Source: Tethya wilhelma
Lineage: Eukaryota; Porifera; Demospongiae; Tethyida; Tethyidae
Direction: 5' to 3'
Length of the DNA: 64,000 nucleotides
NCBI GenBank assembly: GCA_964030475.1
Contig: CAXIPT010000003.1
Span: 8,410,515 to 8,474,514 of the forward strand
The notes under the pieces are model-generated. The model saw only the letters and a program-made list of their open reading frames with translations. It did no database searches and was not told where the DNA came from. The stretch's first letter is position 1; each line of letters begins with the position of its first letter. The translations under genes and the position numbers were made by a program. This document shows, piece after piece, positions 1 to 63,900 of this stretch.

Positions 1-430
1 GAGAATTTGTTTCCATGGTGACCACTGTACCCGAACAAACATGTAAGTTCAATTTCGTGTCCTTAACAATGAAAATGGCAAAATGAGGGATGTAAACACT
101 CTATAAATTGTCTTGAAAACCAACTCAATAGGTGAATATCTACGTGTACACTAATTATCTGCCTGGAAAATTGGGAAACAGACAACTGCATAAACGCTAT
201 GTAGCAAAAACCACTATTTGCATCAAATTTTAAGTGTCCTTAACATAAAAACCCTCTCTTTTTTATAACTTACAACATAGTAGACCAAATTTTCCAAGCA
301 GATTCTTGTTTAGTCATCATTAATGAGTGATTTTCGTGCAGCTTAGCCCCCTGCATTTCAGTCTTTACATCCCGGATTTAACCAAAAGCGTTAGATTGTC
401 CATCTTGTCTCTTTCCATGCGGCTATTATG
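1..430. repeat. Left-edge noncoding DNA with a foldback core
   Basis: No coding region is recognisable. Positions 159-175 (CTGCCTGGAAAATTGGG) and 284-301 (ACCAAATTTTCCAAGCAG) are inverted relatives. The same pair recurs at 12208-12224/12333-12351 inside the TIR element 11926-12637, and at 42514-42530/42630-42650. This stretch is therefore probably the interior of another copy of that non-autonomous family. Its ends were not found. Confidence 0.4.
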
Positions 431-1028
431 ACGTATTATGACGTAATAGCGGGATTTCCCCCAATAAATATTTGGCGCGCGAGTGGCAGGCTGACTGCTT
501 TAGCTAGGAATGCAGTTGGAAGTGGAAGTTTGGAAGCAAGCTGGAAGTCTCAACGGTATGTATGGACTGCAAAGCATATTATACAGTACAAATATAAAGC
601 AGCTTGTACAAATGGGATATCACTACATCAAATTATAATATAACAATAGCTACTTGAGCAAACTAGCAGCTACAATTAAAATTATATCACTGATAGCTAG
701 TACAATGCATGACTGTAGCTATATCACAAAATCAGCATTGGTAAAGGCATTATAGACACAGTATTTAACTGTGGCAGGGAGCTCTCTCTTGTTCTCTGTT
801 GGTGATGATGTGTAGCTACATGAGGTCACAGTGCCTACATCATGGTGTGTGCTGGAGAAAAGCCATTTATAAGTGTTAATATGAGCTTACATTCAGTTGA
901 CATGAGCATACAGAGTAGTCATACAACATTAATAAGCGTGGATGACCTTAACTACTAATTAAAGGTGAAGATCTCACACCTGAATTTCGAAATTTATTTG
1001 TAAAAGCAGAGAGCACAGTCCAGGTGCT
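431..1028. other. Noncoding, nothing recognised
   Basis: AT-rich sequence with no protein family, RNA gene or clear repeat. The open frame at 428-643 overlaps a short TATTATGACGTA repeat and has no recognisable domain, so I do not call it a gene. Confidence 0.3.
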
Positions 1029-1517
1029 TTAACTCTCACCAACATCAAGATCCAATGCATTGTAGATATGGAATGCTTCTNCTCGCATGTCTTGAAGATA
1101 GGTTGTTCGTACAGAGTCATCCCTCTGCTTAGCCACTAGGATCATCTTCTGTCTAGTTATGTTTTGCACATGCAGAAAGGTCCAAATTGTGCTAACACTG
1201 ACATTTGTGCCAGTCTCATGAACCAGGATATCCTTGATTTCATGTAGGTAGATGTTAGGTGTCTCCATAATGGTTTCAATAATGATAAGTTTATCAATGT
1301 CTGTTAGTACAGCAGAGCCATGATTTGGAGGATACTTGCGTTTCTCAACACTTCCTGTGTTATTGAAGAGTGCAACAGTCCTGCAAACTGTTGATGGATC
1401 AACACACAAGTTTTTTGCTACCTCACGATATGGCTTGCCCTGTAGTTCAACCTGGTGTACCATTCTCCACCTCAAGTCTGTTGAGTATGCTGAAGTTCTC
1501 TTGGGCTCACAAGACAT
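1029..1517 (-). pseudogene. Tc1/mariner-like transposase, N-terminal fragment
   Basis: A frame of about 162 codons begins at an ATG (1515-1517). Its first half looks like the bipartite helix-turn-helix DNA-binding region of Tc1/IS630-type transposases: a YSTDLRWRMVHQ-like first helix, then REVAKNLCVDPSTVCRTV. A second HTH-like part follows (VSVSTIWTFLHVQNITRQKM). The frame stops just where the first catalytic Asp of the DDE/DDD domain should start, so roughly half of a usual 340-residue protein is missing. There is an ambiguous base at 1081. No terminal inverted repeats were found near it. I read it as a truncated, inactive copy. A domesticated DNA-binding protein is less likely. Confidence 0.7.
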
Positions 1518-1599
1518 TGTTTTCTAACTACACTGCATGCTACAATTTGAATATTTGAATTCATAGAGTACTCTAAACTGTATTAGAATTACACTGAAC

Positions 1600-1850
1600 T
1601 TTACTTCCATATATGGAAGTTAAGAATTCCAAAAAACCCTGTAGTAAGTAAGTGAGAACAAAATTGGGTAGGTGTAGCGTCTAACTAGCCAAGCGTTTGT
1701 TAATCTTTCTAAGAAAGCTTCTGAGCAAGTTTGAAGGCATTAACTTTGTCTTGCTATATTTTTATGGAGACAAACACATTGTATTGTGTCTATGGGACAT
1801 TTAGCCCATTCCTACAATACGTATACTACCGTACGTATGAATACTTCACC
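1600..1850 (-). repeat. Dispersed repeat R3, copy 1
   Basis: The box TGTCTATGGGACAT (about 1789-1802) and flanking sequence reappear in reverse orientation near 17140 and 38430. The common part includes stretches around 'caaagttgctcagagcctc' and 'acttacttgaa'. The element type is unknown. No coding potential was seen. Confidence 0.5.
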
Positions 1851-1854
1851 CCCA

Positions 1855-2940
1855 CCAGTACATTGTATCATAAATTAAATTCAGTTGTGTCCTCATTCAA
1901 TCTTGTTCAAGTAGGTACTGAGCCAACCCATATCACCAAGAACACATCTACACTAATCAATCTAGTTTTTGCATCACCCTCTATCCAAGTAAATGCCTGT
2001 ACAACTATTCCACCTATTTCCAACGCAGACCATCGTGGACTATATGCATGTATTGCTACCCAAAGTTTTAAAATCAAACATAAAATTAAAAGAAGAGTGT
2101 GCAGATATGTGCATGCAGATTTTGATAGAGCCAGTTAACTTCTGGATACCATTGAATGGAACTCAATACTATCAAGTGATCTTAATTCCTTCCATGAAGT
2201 ATGGACAACTTTGTTCCTTAGTCCAAGTATAGTAATCAAACAAAGACAAAATGTTCCATGGACAAACCAACAGATAAAACAAGCTATTAAGAAGCGGGAC
2301 AAGTTGTTCCAAGTTGCCAAGAAAACCAATGAGACGCATGATTAGGAAAGATATAAGCAAGGAAGAAATCATTCTCTGATGCTCTTGCAGCAGTCCAAGG
2401 ATCTTTTTTTTCATAACCTAGATTCTAGATCTGCTGACTCCTTAACATTTTGGAAGACTATTCGAATTCTTAATCACCAAGAGTCATCAATTCCTTCACT
2501 AAAAATTAATAACATAGCTATTGAAATAGCTGTGACAAAGCCTGTGCATTAAATGATTTCTTTTTCCGTTGTTTTTAACAAATCCCTCCCGATCCTGCAC
2601 AAGCTGTTTTGATATGAGTGTTTCGAAGCAGATAACTGTCCTGAAGAGTTTCTGTGCACTGATGAGTTCGTGTTTGATACTATCAGGAATTTGATACGAT
2701 CTGTTGCAGGGTGTGAATTCTGTTTCTGTGTGTATAACTGATAAACATCTGCAGTTTAATGTTACAAAGTGCAAAACAATGCTGATATCAAGGAGGAGGA
2801 GTCTATCAGTGAACCTGACTATAAATGGTGAATCTCTTGAACAGGCCATCAGTTACAAATATCTTGGAGTGACTTGGACTTGGCATTCACATATTAATAT
2901 CTGTTCAAAAATAAGATATAGTTATATGATGGGCTGAAGA
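1855..2940 (+). pseudogene. LINE ORF2 fragment (endonuclease C-term, linker, RT thumb)
   Basis: The reading starts with the C-terminal part of an APE-type endonuclease (TEPTHITKNTSTLINLVFAS, then NADHRGLYACI). It continues in the same frame through the linker (VPWTNQQIKQAIKKRD, LTFWKTIRIL), despite stops at 2136-2138 and 2343-2345. The catalytic RT fingers and palm, including the Y-x-D-D box, are missing. From about 2735 the RT thumb region resumes (LQFNVTKCKTMLISRRRS, then SYKYLGVTW). The copy is clearly dead. The matching C-terminal part lies at 4455-4990, beyond an inserted Crypton-like unit, so the LINE was probably split by that insertion. Confidence 0.75.
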
Positions 2941-2984
2941 AGTATCCTGCAAGTTATATCGGTCTTTAGCCCATCATATATATA

Positions 2985-4454
2985 GCTATCTTATATAATG
3001 TTACCTAGGATATTCCAAATCTTCCAGAGTGGTGTAAAATCCTTATAAGGATATTTTGTAACCAGGCTATACTCTTTGTAGTTAGAAAGTGAAAAGTTTT
3101 TGAGAAGAGTAATAAAATGGTGAATAGAACAGAAAATCAACTCGAGATTACACTGGAAATCAAAGTTGCTACGAGAGGAAAGGTGAATATCAAGTAAATT
3201 AGCAGAGAAAAAGAAAATCAAGCTGAGATTGACAGATAGTCAACAAGAAAAATGAAGAAAATGTGAAATCAGTTGCCATTATAGTCAATAAACTGGTGCA
3301 AATTTGAATATTTCAAGATCATCCTTAAAGTTGGCATCATATACTCATCCAATTCTTGCTTTGCAGGTGATTTCTTAAAACTTGATTGATACTTGGTTTA
3401 CATTGTCTTACATAATCCATTTCATGCTCATAAGAAGATACTTTCTTTGAACTTAGTAGAGAAGAAACAGCTGCGTGTTGTTGCGCAGTAGTCCTCTCGT
3501 ACATTCTGAGGCATGCAAGAGATCAATGTCCTGTACGCTCTTAAATTATACGTTCCGGCACATGTACCAGCTTCGTACAGCCTAGAAAATGGTCAAGAAT
3601 TTGTGCTGAAAGCAAACTCCAGGGTCAGTTTACAAACCAGAGCTTGCACACTTCAGGAACAACCCTCAACAGTTTCTGAGAACCAAATCAATCTAGAAAA
3701 TCAAATGGATGCCAGTTTCAAATTCCTAGCAAATCAATTGGACATGATATCGATTCTGCTTTTGAGTTGTGGTTCCTCCATTGTATCCAGGTACAACTGT
3801 GTTCACCCCCCATTGCGTTTGCTTAACAGTGTTTTTTGGGACAAGTTTTTTATTACGTACCTCAATGTCACCATAACAATCATTGCTGTTGTTTGTACAC
3901 ATTTTCTTCAATGGAGGAGGAGATGAGAAAAATTCCGAATGCTGTGTGGCAGTAGAACTTGATGGTTGAGAAGACTGTGCAACAGTTGATGCAAAACTTG
4001 TGCAACTTGTTTGCTTTCTGAAGGTGGATGTTGTTTTTCAGTACCAAGGTATTGCTCCAGGAAGATCAAGCTCTGGGAAAAATTCATCACATCGATCAAT
4101 ACCATGCAGCCATAGTCCTCTGAAATGTGCTCCAAAACCTGTAGCTTGGACCAATGAGAAAGTTCTAGAAGAGTATAAAAGCCAATAGATGAACCTAAAA
4201 AGTCAGTATTCCAGGGAACTGTGTCAAACTAGGCTCTGATTGGATGATCGGATCAGTTTTGGAGGGAATTATGCAACTCTGTATCACTGTTGATGAGTTA
4301 ACCTAGCTAATAAACTTAAGTTGTAGCTATTCAAACACCTTAAACACTGCATTTAATTAGAGAAACTTCAGTGTACAGGATTTATGGTATCATGTAAATA
4401 GCTGTTTTATACCACTCTGGTGAGACATTGGAATCTCCTAGGTAACATTATACA
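2985..4454 (-). mobile_element. Crypton-like unit bracketed by ~55-bp inverted repeats
   Basis: Left end 2985-3040 (TATAATGTTACCTAGGA and on to CCAGAGTGGTGTAAAA) and right end 4398-4454 are inverted copies at roughly 85% identity. The interior carries, on the minus strand, the end of a tyrosine-recombinase gene of Crypton type. The same terminal sequence also closes the related 24.65-25.9 kb copy. Known Cryptons lack long terminal inverted repeats, so the brackets may come from a second element or a composite. The unit separates two LINE fragments. Confidence 0.6.
3280..4150 (-). pseudogene. Crypton-like tyrosine recombinase remnant, copy 1
   Basis: Reading the minus strand near 3540-3420 gives the C-terminal signature of Crypton recombinases: ERTGH, then SLACLRMYERTTAQ, ending AAVSSLLSS. 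The Tyr in RMYERT is the expected catalytic nucleophile. Two in-frame stops flank the ERTGH box. Upstream (about 4130-3900) are frame-shifted pieces homologous to the better-preserved copy at 48280-48540. A conserved tail (SSYEHEMDYVRQCKPS) follows, near 3440-3370. Frameshifts and stops make it inactive. Confidence 0.6.
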
Positions 4455-4990
4455 AGACAGCAGATCGGAATGCTTTACAGGCATTTCTATAACTTTGCAA
4501 CTCCTTCTACTATGTTAATTAAAACTGTATTTTAGCTTCATTAGACCACACATAGAATATGCATCAGTGGTATGAAATCCTTATAGATATTGAAACAATC
4601 AAAAATGTGCAAAAATACGCCTTACGAGTGTGTTTAAAGAGTTGGTATACAGGTTATGATCAACTTCTGGATGAAGGATTACTACTTCAATGCATGGGAG
4701 ACGAACAGTGGCTGGTCTTGGTCATCTATATAAAAAATTTCATGGTGTCCCATTCTTCTATAATGCTCTATTGGAATGTTGAGTTCTTCCTTACAGCACC
4801 AGATCAACTAACTCTTTGACTTGAATGTACCACACTCTAGAACTAAAGTATATAAGCAATCCTTCTTCCCAAAAGTTATAGCATTCTGGAACAGTTTGCC
4901 AAGAGAGATAATCGAACTAAGTAGCACTACAGAGTCATTCAAACTCCATGTGCAGAACCACATTGGGACACAACTCATTCATTAATATTA
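4455..4990 (+). pseudogene. LINE ORF2 C-terminal fragment
   Basis: Fragments such as RPHIEYASVV, NVQKYALRVCLKSW and AGLGHLYKKFHG, then FFPKVIAFWNSLPREI and TESFKLHVQNHIG, match the cysteine/aromatic C-terminal domain found after the RT thumb in CR1/Jockey-like LINEs. Several stops and frameshifts interrupt it. It is best explained as the 3' half of the LINE at 1855-2940. Confidence 0.7.
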
Positions 4991-5259
4991 TTATTATGCT
5001 TTCTATCTTGTTTTTAGTTGCAGCCAAGGTGTATTTGTATTGTTTCTGTTAACACTATTATCGATCAACTGTAGTTTGGGTACACTTAGTAATAGCTTTT
5101 GCTATTTGTGTGTCCATGCATGCATTTGCACATGCATTGTCCAAGGTCACCATATTTTCAGTTTAGTTGTACTTAAAAAATTTTAGCTATACTGAACCTA
5201 GACATGATATGCCCACGTTCAATTAACTGTATTCTACTAACGTTCTACCTGTAGAGCCA

Positions 5260-5342
5260 CGTGGGTAACATGGGATCCCAGACTCTCTCTTTCTCTACTG
5301 TTAGTGTAAAGTCAAAGAAGAGAGCCTGGGTACGAGGCTATT
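5260..5342. repeat. Small 'AGCCTGGGTACGAGGCT' element
   Basis: The right end AGCCTGGGTACGAGGCTA (about 5323-5340) is the terminal motif of the TIR family best seen at 43762-44434. The left side (GTGGGTAACATGGGATCCCAGACTCTC) is a diverged inverted partner. It abuts the donor site of the first listed cbEGF exon. Related fragments lie at 6480-6630, 38943-39015, 42118-42190 and 56103-56180. Confidence 0.45.
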
Positions 5343-5344
5343 AC

Positions 5345-57409
<52,065 letters not shown>

Positions 57410-58962
57410 AACTTTCAAGTTTCACTTCACTTCAAGTTGCCTCCAAATTGAACTGTATTTGGTAAATTATAAAAATCCGCTAGCTTATCTAGCTACTGTA
57501 ATACTATATAATGCGATTTTTTTATTTGACGTACACTTTTGGACTTAGTCAAGCGGTCAACACTCTGGTAAAGGTCGTCATACGTATTTGCATAGCCGCA
57601 GAGTTTAACCGTTTTGCTAAGTGGCGTTACAGACTGGCTCTGGTGGCGTTAGAGACAGAACGTTATCCAACAAAATTTTAACCCTTTTTTAGCTCATTCC
57701 TAATTCTCCATGCGTTTTTCTGGTTTCCGCGCTAATCTAAGAGTGAATTTGCAACTTGAAGCCAAACCACCATCCTGTGTGGGGTTGCACAGCAAAACTG
57801 AGCTGTACAGTTTCTTTCCTCCAGGATTTTGCAATCCAGCATACATGAAAAGCATGCCTATTAACCAGTTAGTCCAGTGGCAGTGTTTGAACAGACAAGC
57901 ACAGAAAGTCAGAGAACAGCAGGATTCACATGGTAGCAAAATACAGAGCCAACTTACAAGCATCATTATAACAGAATAGTGTTTATTAATTAGGTGATTA
58001 TGATGATGAAAACACTTGCATGTAGGTTATACCGTGCAATTGAATTAATCATGTACATTACGTATACAACAATGTATATTGACATGGATTATTGCAAATC
58101 TATCAGCGAAGATATTAATAGCTACAAATCTTCGATGAACTTCAGAAAGTGTATCCAAATGGACAAGTACTGCCATAGCCTGCATGGTAGAATCATACAC
58201 AATGATGTGAATTATGCTAGATCGCTTAAGCCTTATAATGTATACATACAAAATGATAATATTATTAGCCAAATGGGAATACGATGACATTGTACAACAC
58301 TTACATCCCGTTTCTATGTTGTTACTAAGTAAATTATTTTCCATATTGCACTAACCACAAACTCATATTGCACTAACCACAATTGCTTCAGGCATGATTG
58401 CACAAGAGGCTAAAAATGAACAGTTCATAATAGATTTTCAGTGTTTTTTTGGCACAAATGGTTTAGACAGGGCCTCCAACTCTTGATCATTCAGCGCTTC
58501 AAAGCGTCTCTTCTTCTTCAAGTTTCTTGGTGGTTTAGCTTGACATGGGGCGGAGCTGCTTTACTGCATGACGATGACTGCAAAGGGGTGGGTCACTAAA
58601 GAGGAGGGGCCAGGTTGAGTGCTTGAACCGAGGCTTGCTTCGTTGTCAGGGAGCAGGCCAGGTCAGACTGAGAGAGCGGTGGTTTTAGAGATTTAAAGAA
58701 GCTACTAGTTCATTCTACCATTCCCAAGCTAAACTGAGCTGGCACAGAGAGTATTCGAACGTTTTCTAGCACCGAAGGAGAAATAGTTACGAGTTCGGAA
58801 GTCGAAGTTGCCATACTATACGACTGATTCAAGATGCACTAAATTCGTTTTGGCAAAGGTTTGTTACTAAGCATGAACCCTTGTTGATAAGTCTCTTAGA
58901 AAGCTCTATAGCAACGAGCATAAATGTAGCCATGGTAAAAATGCCTGGGGATGTAAATTACT
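57410..58962. other. Upstream intergenic region of the NIDO-EGF gene
   Basis: 57520-57600 matches repeat 47084-47180. The overlapping open frames at 57700-57979 lack a recognised domain. A 20-bp unit (catattgcactaaccacaaa) is tandemly repeated at 58340-58380. Nothing else was recognised. Confidence 0.35.
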
Positions 58963-59074
58963 TATATCACGGGCACGAGGGATGCATAGCATTTATTGAC
59001 CTCAGCCCTCGGGCGCTGCGCGCCCTCGGGATTCGGTGCAATAAATGCCATACATCCCTCGTGCCCGTGATATA
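58963..59074. repeat. 112-bp near-continuous palindrome
   Basis: TATATCACGGGCACGAGGGA .. TCCCTCGTGCCCGTGATATA, with inner GCATTTATTG/CAATAAATGC and GCCCTCGGGCGC/GCGCCCTCGGG arms. It is almost fully self-complementary, GC-rich in the centre and set in AT-rich DNA. Confidence 0.88.
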
Positions 59075-59790
59075 ACTATTACTTAATGTATGAGTATTAA
59101 TAATACTGTTTGTTTATGAGTATAGCTAATTGTATCAATGAAGTAATACCGGACTATTACCATTCATGTGGATATCACTGACTGATTTGTATAGTGTCCA
59201 CAAAGCATACAAGAAAGCACAGGGTTACACATTCACAATTATACCTATGGACTCTCAGTCTTTGTAACCCTAAACTTAGGTAAAATATAGCTATATAGCT
59301 CCAAATGCAAAGCAGGGCAAACTTCAGTAACCACTGAAAACATGAGCGCGGCCAGCCGGCTCTCACAATACAAACTGAACCAACTCACCAGCAAGTGGTT
59401 GCCTGCCAGCTGTGTTAAACTCCACTCAACCCATCTACAAGAAGCACCCAGCAGCCTGTATGAGTTCTGTCAGTGGCGCCATGGCTCCAACAGTGTGATG
59501 TCACTGAAACAGACCACGAGAACCCACTGCCTGTCAGTTCTGTGCAAAATAACTGTACCCTAGCAAGTATAATATTCTTACCAAGTTAAGTTTGCCATAT
59601 TATTGTCATGTGAGTCACATTACTTGACCAAGTTTCCCTGCTGCCGTGTCTTGGAGCTTGAAGTGAGCTGGATCATGAAAGTCCAAACTTTTATTACGTA
59701 AACATGGATCACGTGACCTATGGATAACGTTCTGTCTCTAATGGTTAGTGTTTTGCTAACGTATAACAGTGAGCTAAGCTGCACCGCACT
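59075..59790. other. Intergenic, unassigned
   Basis: The open frame at 59342-59563 has no recognised domain. No repeat was identified. Confidence 0.3.
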
Positions 59791-59844
59791 TTAGCATGCC
59801 ACTACTAAACCAGCCAGACTGTTATGCACCTATACAATTTCTCT

Positions 59845-60400
59845 ACCAAGGTTAACCACCTTGGTCATTGCCTGAGCCAAGATCTCTCTGATGATGCTGA
59901 GTGTCCTCTCCATCGCAGCGTGACTTTGCCTGCCTTGTAGAAAAGCTATTTCGATGCTTGCTCTCTTTTCTGGATGTGACCCTCTTACCAAGACCCGCCT
60001 ACTTTCGAGCTTCTGTCTCTCTTTGTATGGTGCATCTTTGTGGTCTATAGCTTCTAGTGAGGTCAGTCAGCTAGAGGTATGCTTCAACAACATGCTTCGC
60101 AAGATCTGGTGCTATGTCATACAACCATCCTTCATCTGATAAGTGGCCTGCCAAGCATCGTTAATCTAGTTTTACGACGTTCCCGCAGCATTGTTCTTTC
60201 AGCTGTCACAAGTTCGTCACCCCACTTCAAACCTTTTATCTGACGTATTCTCTCAGAGTCAATTTCTGGTTTATACTTCCTTTGGTATCAATACTTTGAC
60301 CGGCCATCTTTATGCAAAGTCTCATCACTCTGCTCAAGTTCTCTGTGCCAACTTCATTTGAGATGCAAGACTTAATCCGCTACAGAACATTCAGCTTGAG
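59845..60400 (+). pseudogene. LINE RT 3' fragment inserted in a dispersed repeat
   Basis: Frames read NHLGHCLSQDLSDDAE, then GCDPLTKTRLLSSFCLSLYG, ASLWSIASSEVSQLEV and FNNMLRKIW, the region after the RT domain of LINEs. Then, broken, GLPSIVNLVLRRSRSIVLSA. It splits a repeat whose uninterrupted copy is at 47225-47540. The 5' part of the LINE is absent, as expected for 5'-truncated insertion. Confidence 0.65.
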
Positions 60401-60913
60401 AAGGAGATTATCTATATGTGTACTGTCTAACTCTATAATTTACTTAACTCTTTACATATAACTATATATCTTTATTTCTGTGTATAGCTACCTACCTTTC
60501 ACATTTGCACCTTGCTCAGCTAGGTGGCAAGCTCTCAGCATTCCACAAGCATGAAGACAGCCGTTACGTTATAGATGTTGCTGCCAACTTGACCAGCCTG
60601 AACCAACTGAAAGTAACTAACATACTACACCCAGCTAGGCCATGGAGTTTGCCAGCCTGGCAAGACATATTTGTTTGTAATTGTAATAATAGCACTCCAA
60701 AACAGGAGCAATATATAGGAACAATTATATATAATATTATACCGAAAAGCCGGAAATATTGACGGTCAAAAAATTTGACGGTTTGCTCCGCAGAACGTTC
60801 GATAAACGAAGTGGCTATCCGTCCGGTAACCGTATGTCTACGGCATACCTATCCGTCCGGCAGTAAGCACTGCGCATGCGCAAATACGTTTGACAATCAC
60901 GTGGCTATAAATT
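60401..60913. other. LINE tail, repeat remainder and upstream region of the MULE-like gene
   Basis: 60515-60670 is the second half of the 47225-47540 repeat. 60760-60905 ('gaaaagccggaaatattgac', 'ccgtccggtaaccgtatg', 'tccgtccggcagtaag') is GC-richer and contains inverted CCGTCCGG motifs. It could be promoter or a terminal repeat of the MULE-like element. Confidence 0.4.
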
Positions 60914-63900
60914 ATGGCTGGTGTTGAAGAGACGATAAGCGTTGGCAGCACCTTCTCCTCCTTTGAGGAGTTAGAGGCTAAAATAAAAGCATACCAAAGT
61001 GAGAAATTCGTGCAACTTGTGAAGAGGGACACAAGGACATTAGAAATGGCTAGAAAGAGAGTGCCCAAGCGAGTAGAAGGTTCAAAAAGAGCTTTAGTAT
61101 ACTATTCCATCCACTACACTTGCGCTTTTGGAGGGAAGAGCTACAAAAACGAAGGAACTGGCCAGAGGAGGAATCAAAGGTGAGTTAAAGGTGATTTTTG
61201 TCACAGAAACACAATGGCCTATTTTGGTTTCAATATAGCACCCTGAAACAAAGCTGTCAAGCTGGAATAAAAATTAAGTTAAGTGAAGACAAACAATCGC
61301 TTGTGGTTATGGAGGTGTGTGAAGAGCATAATCATCGTGTTGATAAGGTAGTTTAGTTAATAACAGTGTTACTGTGACCATGTAAGGCTGATACCTTTCT
61401 GTTTTACAGGACATTTTTAATCACCTTCCCCATCAAAGAAGGCTTGATGTGGAAGAGAAGGAAAATTTTCAGGGATTACTCAAACTCAAAGTGAACAAAA
61501 AGCTACTTCAGCAGCACATTAGTGACTGTACCCAAAAGGTGGTCACGTTAAAGGACATCAGCAATCTTCAAACTGATCTGCAGTCAAAGAAGGATAGGAA
61601 TGACATCTCTACTGTTGTATCCAAACTAAAAGCTATGGAAGGTACAATGTATGTTACTTATGCTGCTAATTTAAAGTATTGCGCTGTAAAGTTATAGTGT
61701 ATAGTTAGGACTAGCATACCAATTAAATGAAGTTGTCTTGTTAACTTATGCAGGCTCAACTGTTGAAGTATTCACTGAGGACGATAAAACCTTCACTGGT
61801 ATCTTCTTTCAAGACCAGCAGATGAAGTATAATTTTGATGCATATCCTGAAGTGCTTATGGTTGATGCGACGTATAAGCTGAATGAGCTAAGAATGCCAT
61901 TGTACCTTATGTTGGTTGTTGACAGTAATGGTCAGAGTGAAATTGTCGCCACTTTCTTGACCGCTCTGGAGACAGAGGAAGCAATCACTAAAATGGTACA
62001 AGTATTCAAAACACACAATCCTAAATGGCCACAAACTAGAGTTGTTGTGTCCGATAAAGACTTCACCGAACGAACTGTCTTCAAAAAAGAATTTTCTTCT
62101 GCATCACTCATTATTTGTCTTTTCCATACACTACGTTCTCTCAAATGAGAAGTATCATGTGAAAAGCTTGGCTTGCTCCCAGGGGAGCGAGATCATGCTC
62201 TCGAGCTATTAACAGCCATCGCATACTCATCATCCCCACAGCAGTATGAGGACAACTACAAGGACCTTAAAATGTCTGGCCTGAAATCAGTGATTGCTTA
62301 TTATGACACCAACGGGCATCCAATTCGCCATGAGTGGGTGGAATGCTTTAAGGGAGCAAATTTCACTGTTGGAGAACGCACCAACAATCGCTTGGAGAGC
62401 ATTAATGCAAAAATCAAGAGTGTTTGCACAAAGTATGCCAGTCTCACAGTCTTTTTTGATCAGTTCTTCATAGTTTTGGCATGCCTTCGTAATGAGCGAG
62501 ACCACTCCACATTGATGGCTATGGCGAAAAAGCCTGTGTTAGCATTTCCACCTGAATCACCCGAAGTGAAGTATGCTGAGCTTCTCACTCCTTACGCCAC
62601 CACATACGTTCACAAGCAATTAGCACTACGCTCTAAGGTAAAAATTGAGAAAGACAATGGAGTTCACTGTGAAATTTTTTCCTCAAATGGGCAATTGAAT
62701 GTGACCGTAGGCAGTTGCCAGTGTACATTTTGGAATAGCATGCACTTGCCATGTAGGCATATGTTCGCTGTTCGAGATCACTGGAAGATGCCACTCTTCA
62801 GTAGTAATAACCTAGATGAAAGATGGACAAGAACATATATGCAGAAGAAGTACTCCACAAAGAGGGAAGGTGTTCAGTGTGCTTCATCAAGTGGGGTATG
62901 TTTACACTACTAATTAATTGTAAAATATGTCTTCCATATGTGTTTTAGTACATTTTGTGTTCAAAAGCATGATGTGTACATAGAATGGCTTGTAAACTTT
63001 TCTGTGCTGACATTTACATGAACTTGTGCAGGTAACTACAATTGAGGTCCGAGGAGATCGATCAACTGTTTTGTCACAACACCAGAAGTTTCACAAAGCA
63101 ATAAAAGTGTCTCAGGAAATAGGATCCCTGGCATCCGAAGGGGGGATGGCTCAGTTTAGACAACGATATGATGTGTTGAAGACACTAAGGGATGCTTGGA
63201 GGAACGGAAAGGAAGTTCTGATTGATGTAATTGATGAAGGTACATGAAATTGCTCACTTTTTCTGTAACAAAACTGACACTTGAGTCCACGCAGGCATGT
63301 ATACTATAATATAATGCAAAATTGTTAATATAGAAGTCATGTAATTATTATCTGCTGACCTCTTCATTTAGGTGACTGCCCCAACAGTACTGCAGAACAT
63401 CATCCTAGCCCATCTCAGAATACCTCAGCACCAAATAAAGCACTCCCTGATAGTGTGTCATCTCTTCAGGAAGATATAGGTATATCTATTCCAAGCATAC
63501 AGTAGTTAAGGTAATTCGGTGCATGTCTCACCATTATAGTAGAGGATGATCAGGCCCCTAGTCAAGGATCTCAAAAGGATAGTGTACAGGAGAGTAACCA
63601 GTCTACAACTGTAGGTATGTGAAACAAGTTTGATATGTAAACATGTGCTCTAATTAGAATTGTTAACTTAGACTTGGGGGTTCTCAGTCCTCCTCCTGTC
63701 ATTAAGAAACGAGGACGACCCAAAGGAGCTGAAAAGACTGTGATTGGTTTGCCAAGGTGCAAAAAATTCAAAGGAGAATAGATTCGGAAGCCAGTTGCCT
63801 TTCTGAAGAAAACTACTAAAAATAGGGAAGAAGGTTGGTGTGTACAGTTGCTTGGATTTTGTTCTTTACATTCTATCTTTGCTTCCCTAGTTATGCTATC

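Noticed and set aside
428..643. 71-codon open frame on the plus strand
   Set aside because: No domain, low-complexity start, no splice or promoter context; expected by chance.
57700..57979. Two opposed ~88-codon frames upstream of the NIDO-EGF gene
   Set aside because: No recognisable domain on either strand and no clear splice structure; could be a short exon, but nothing supports it.
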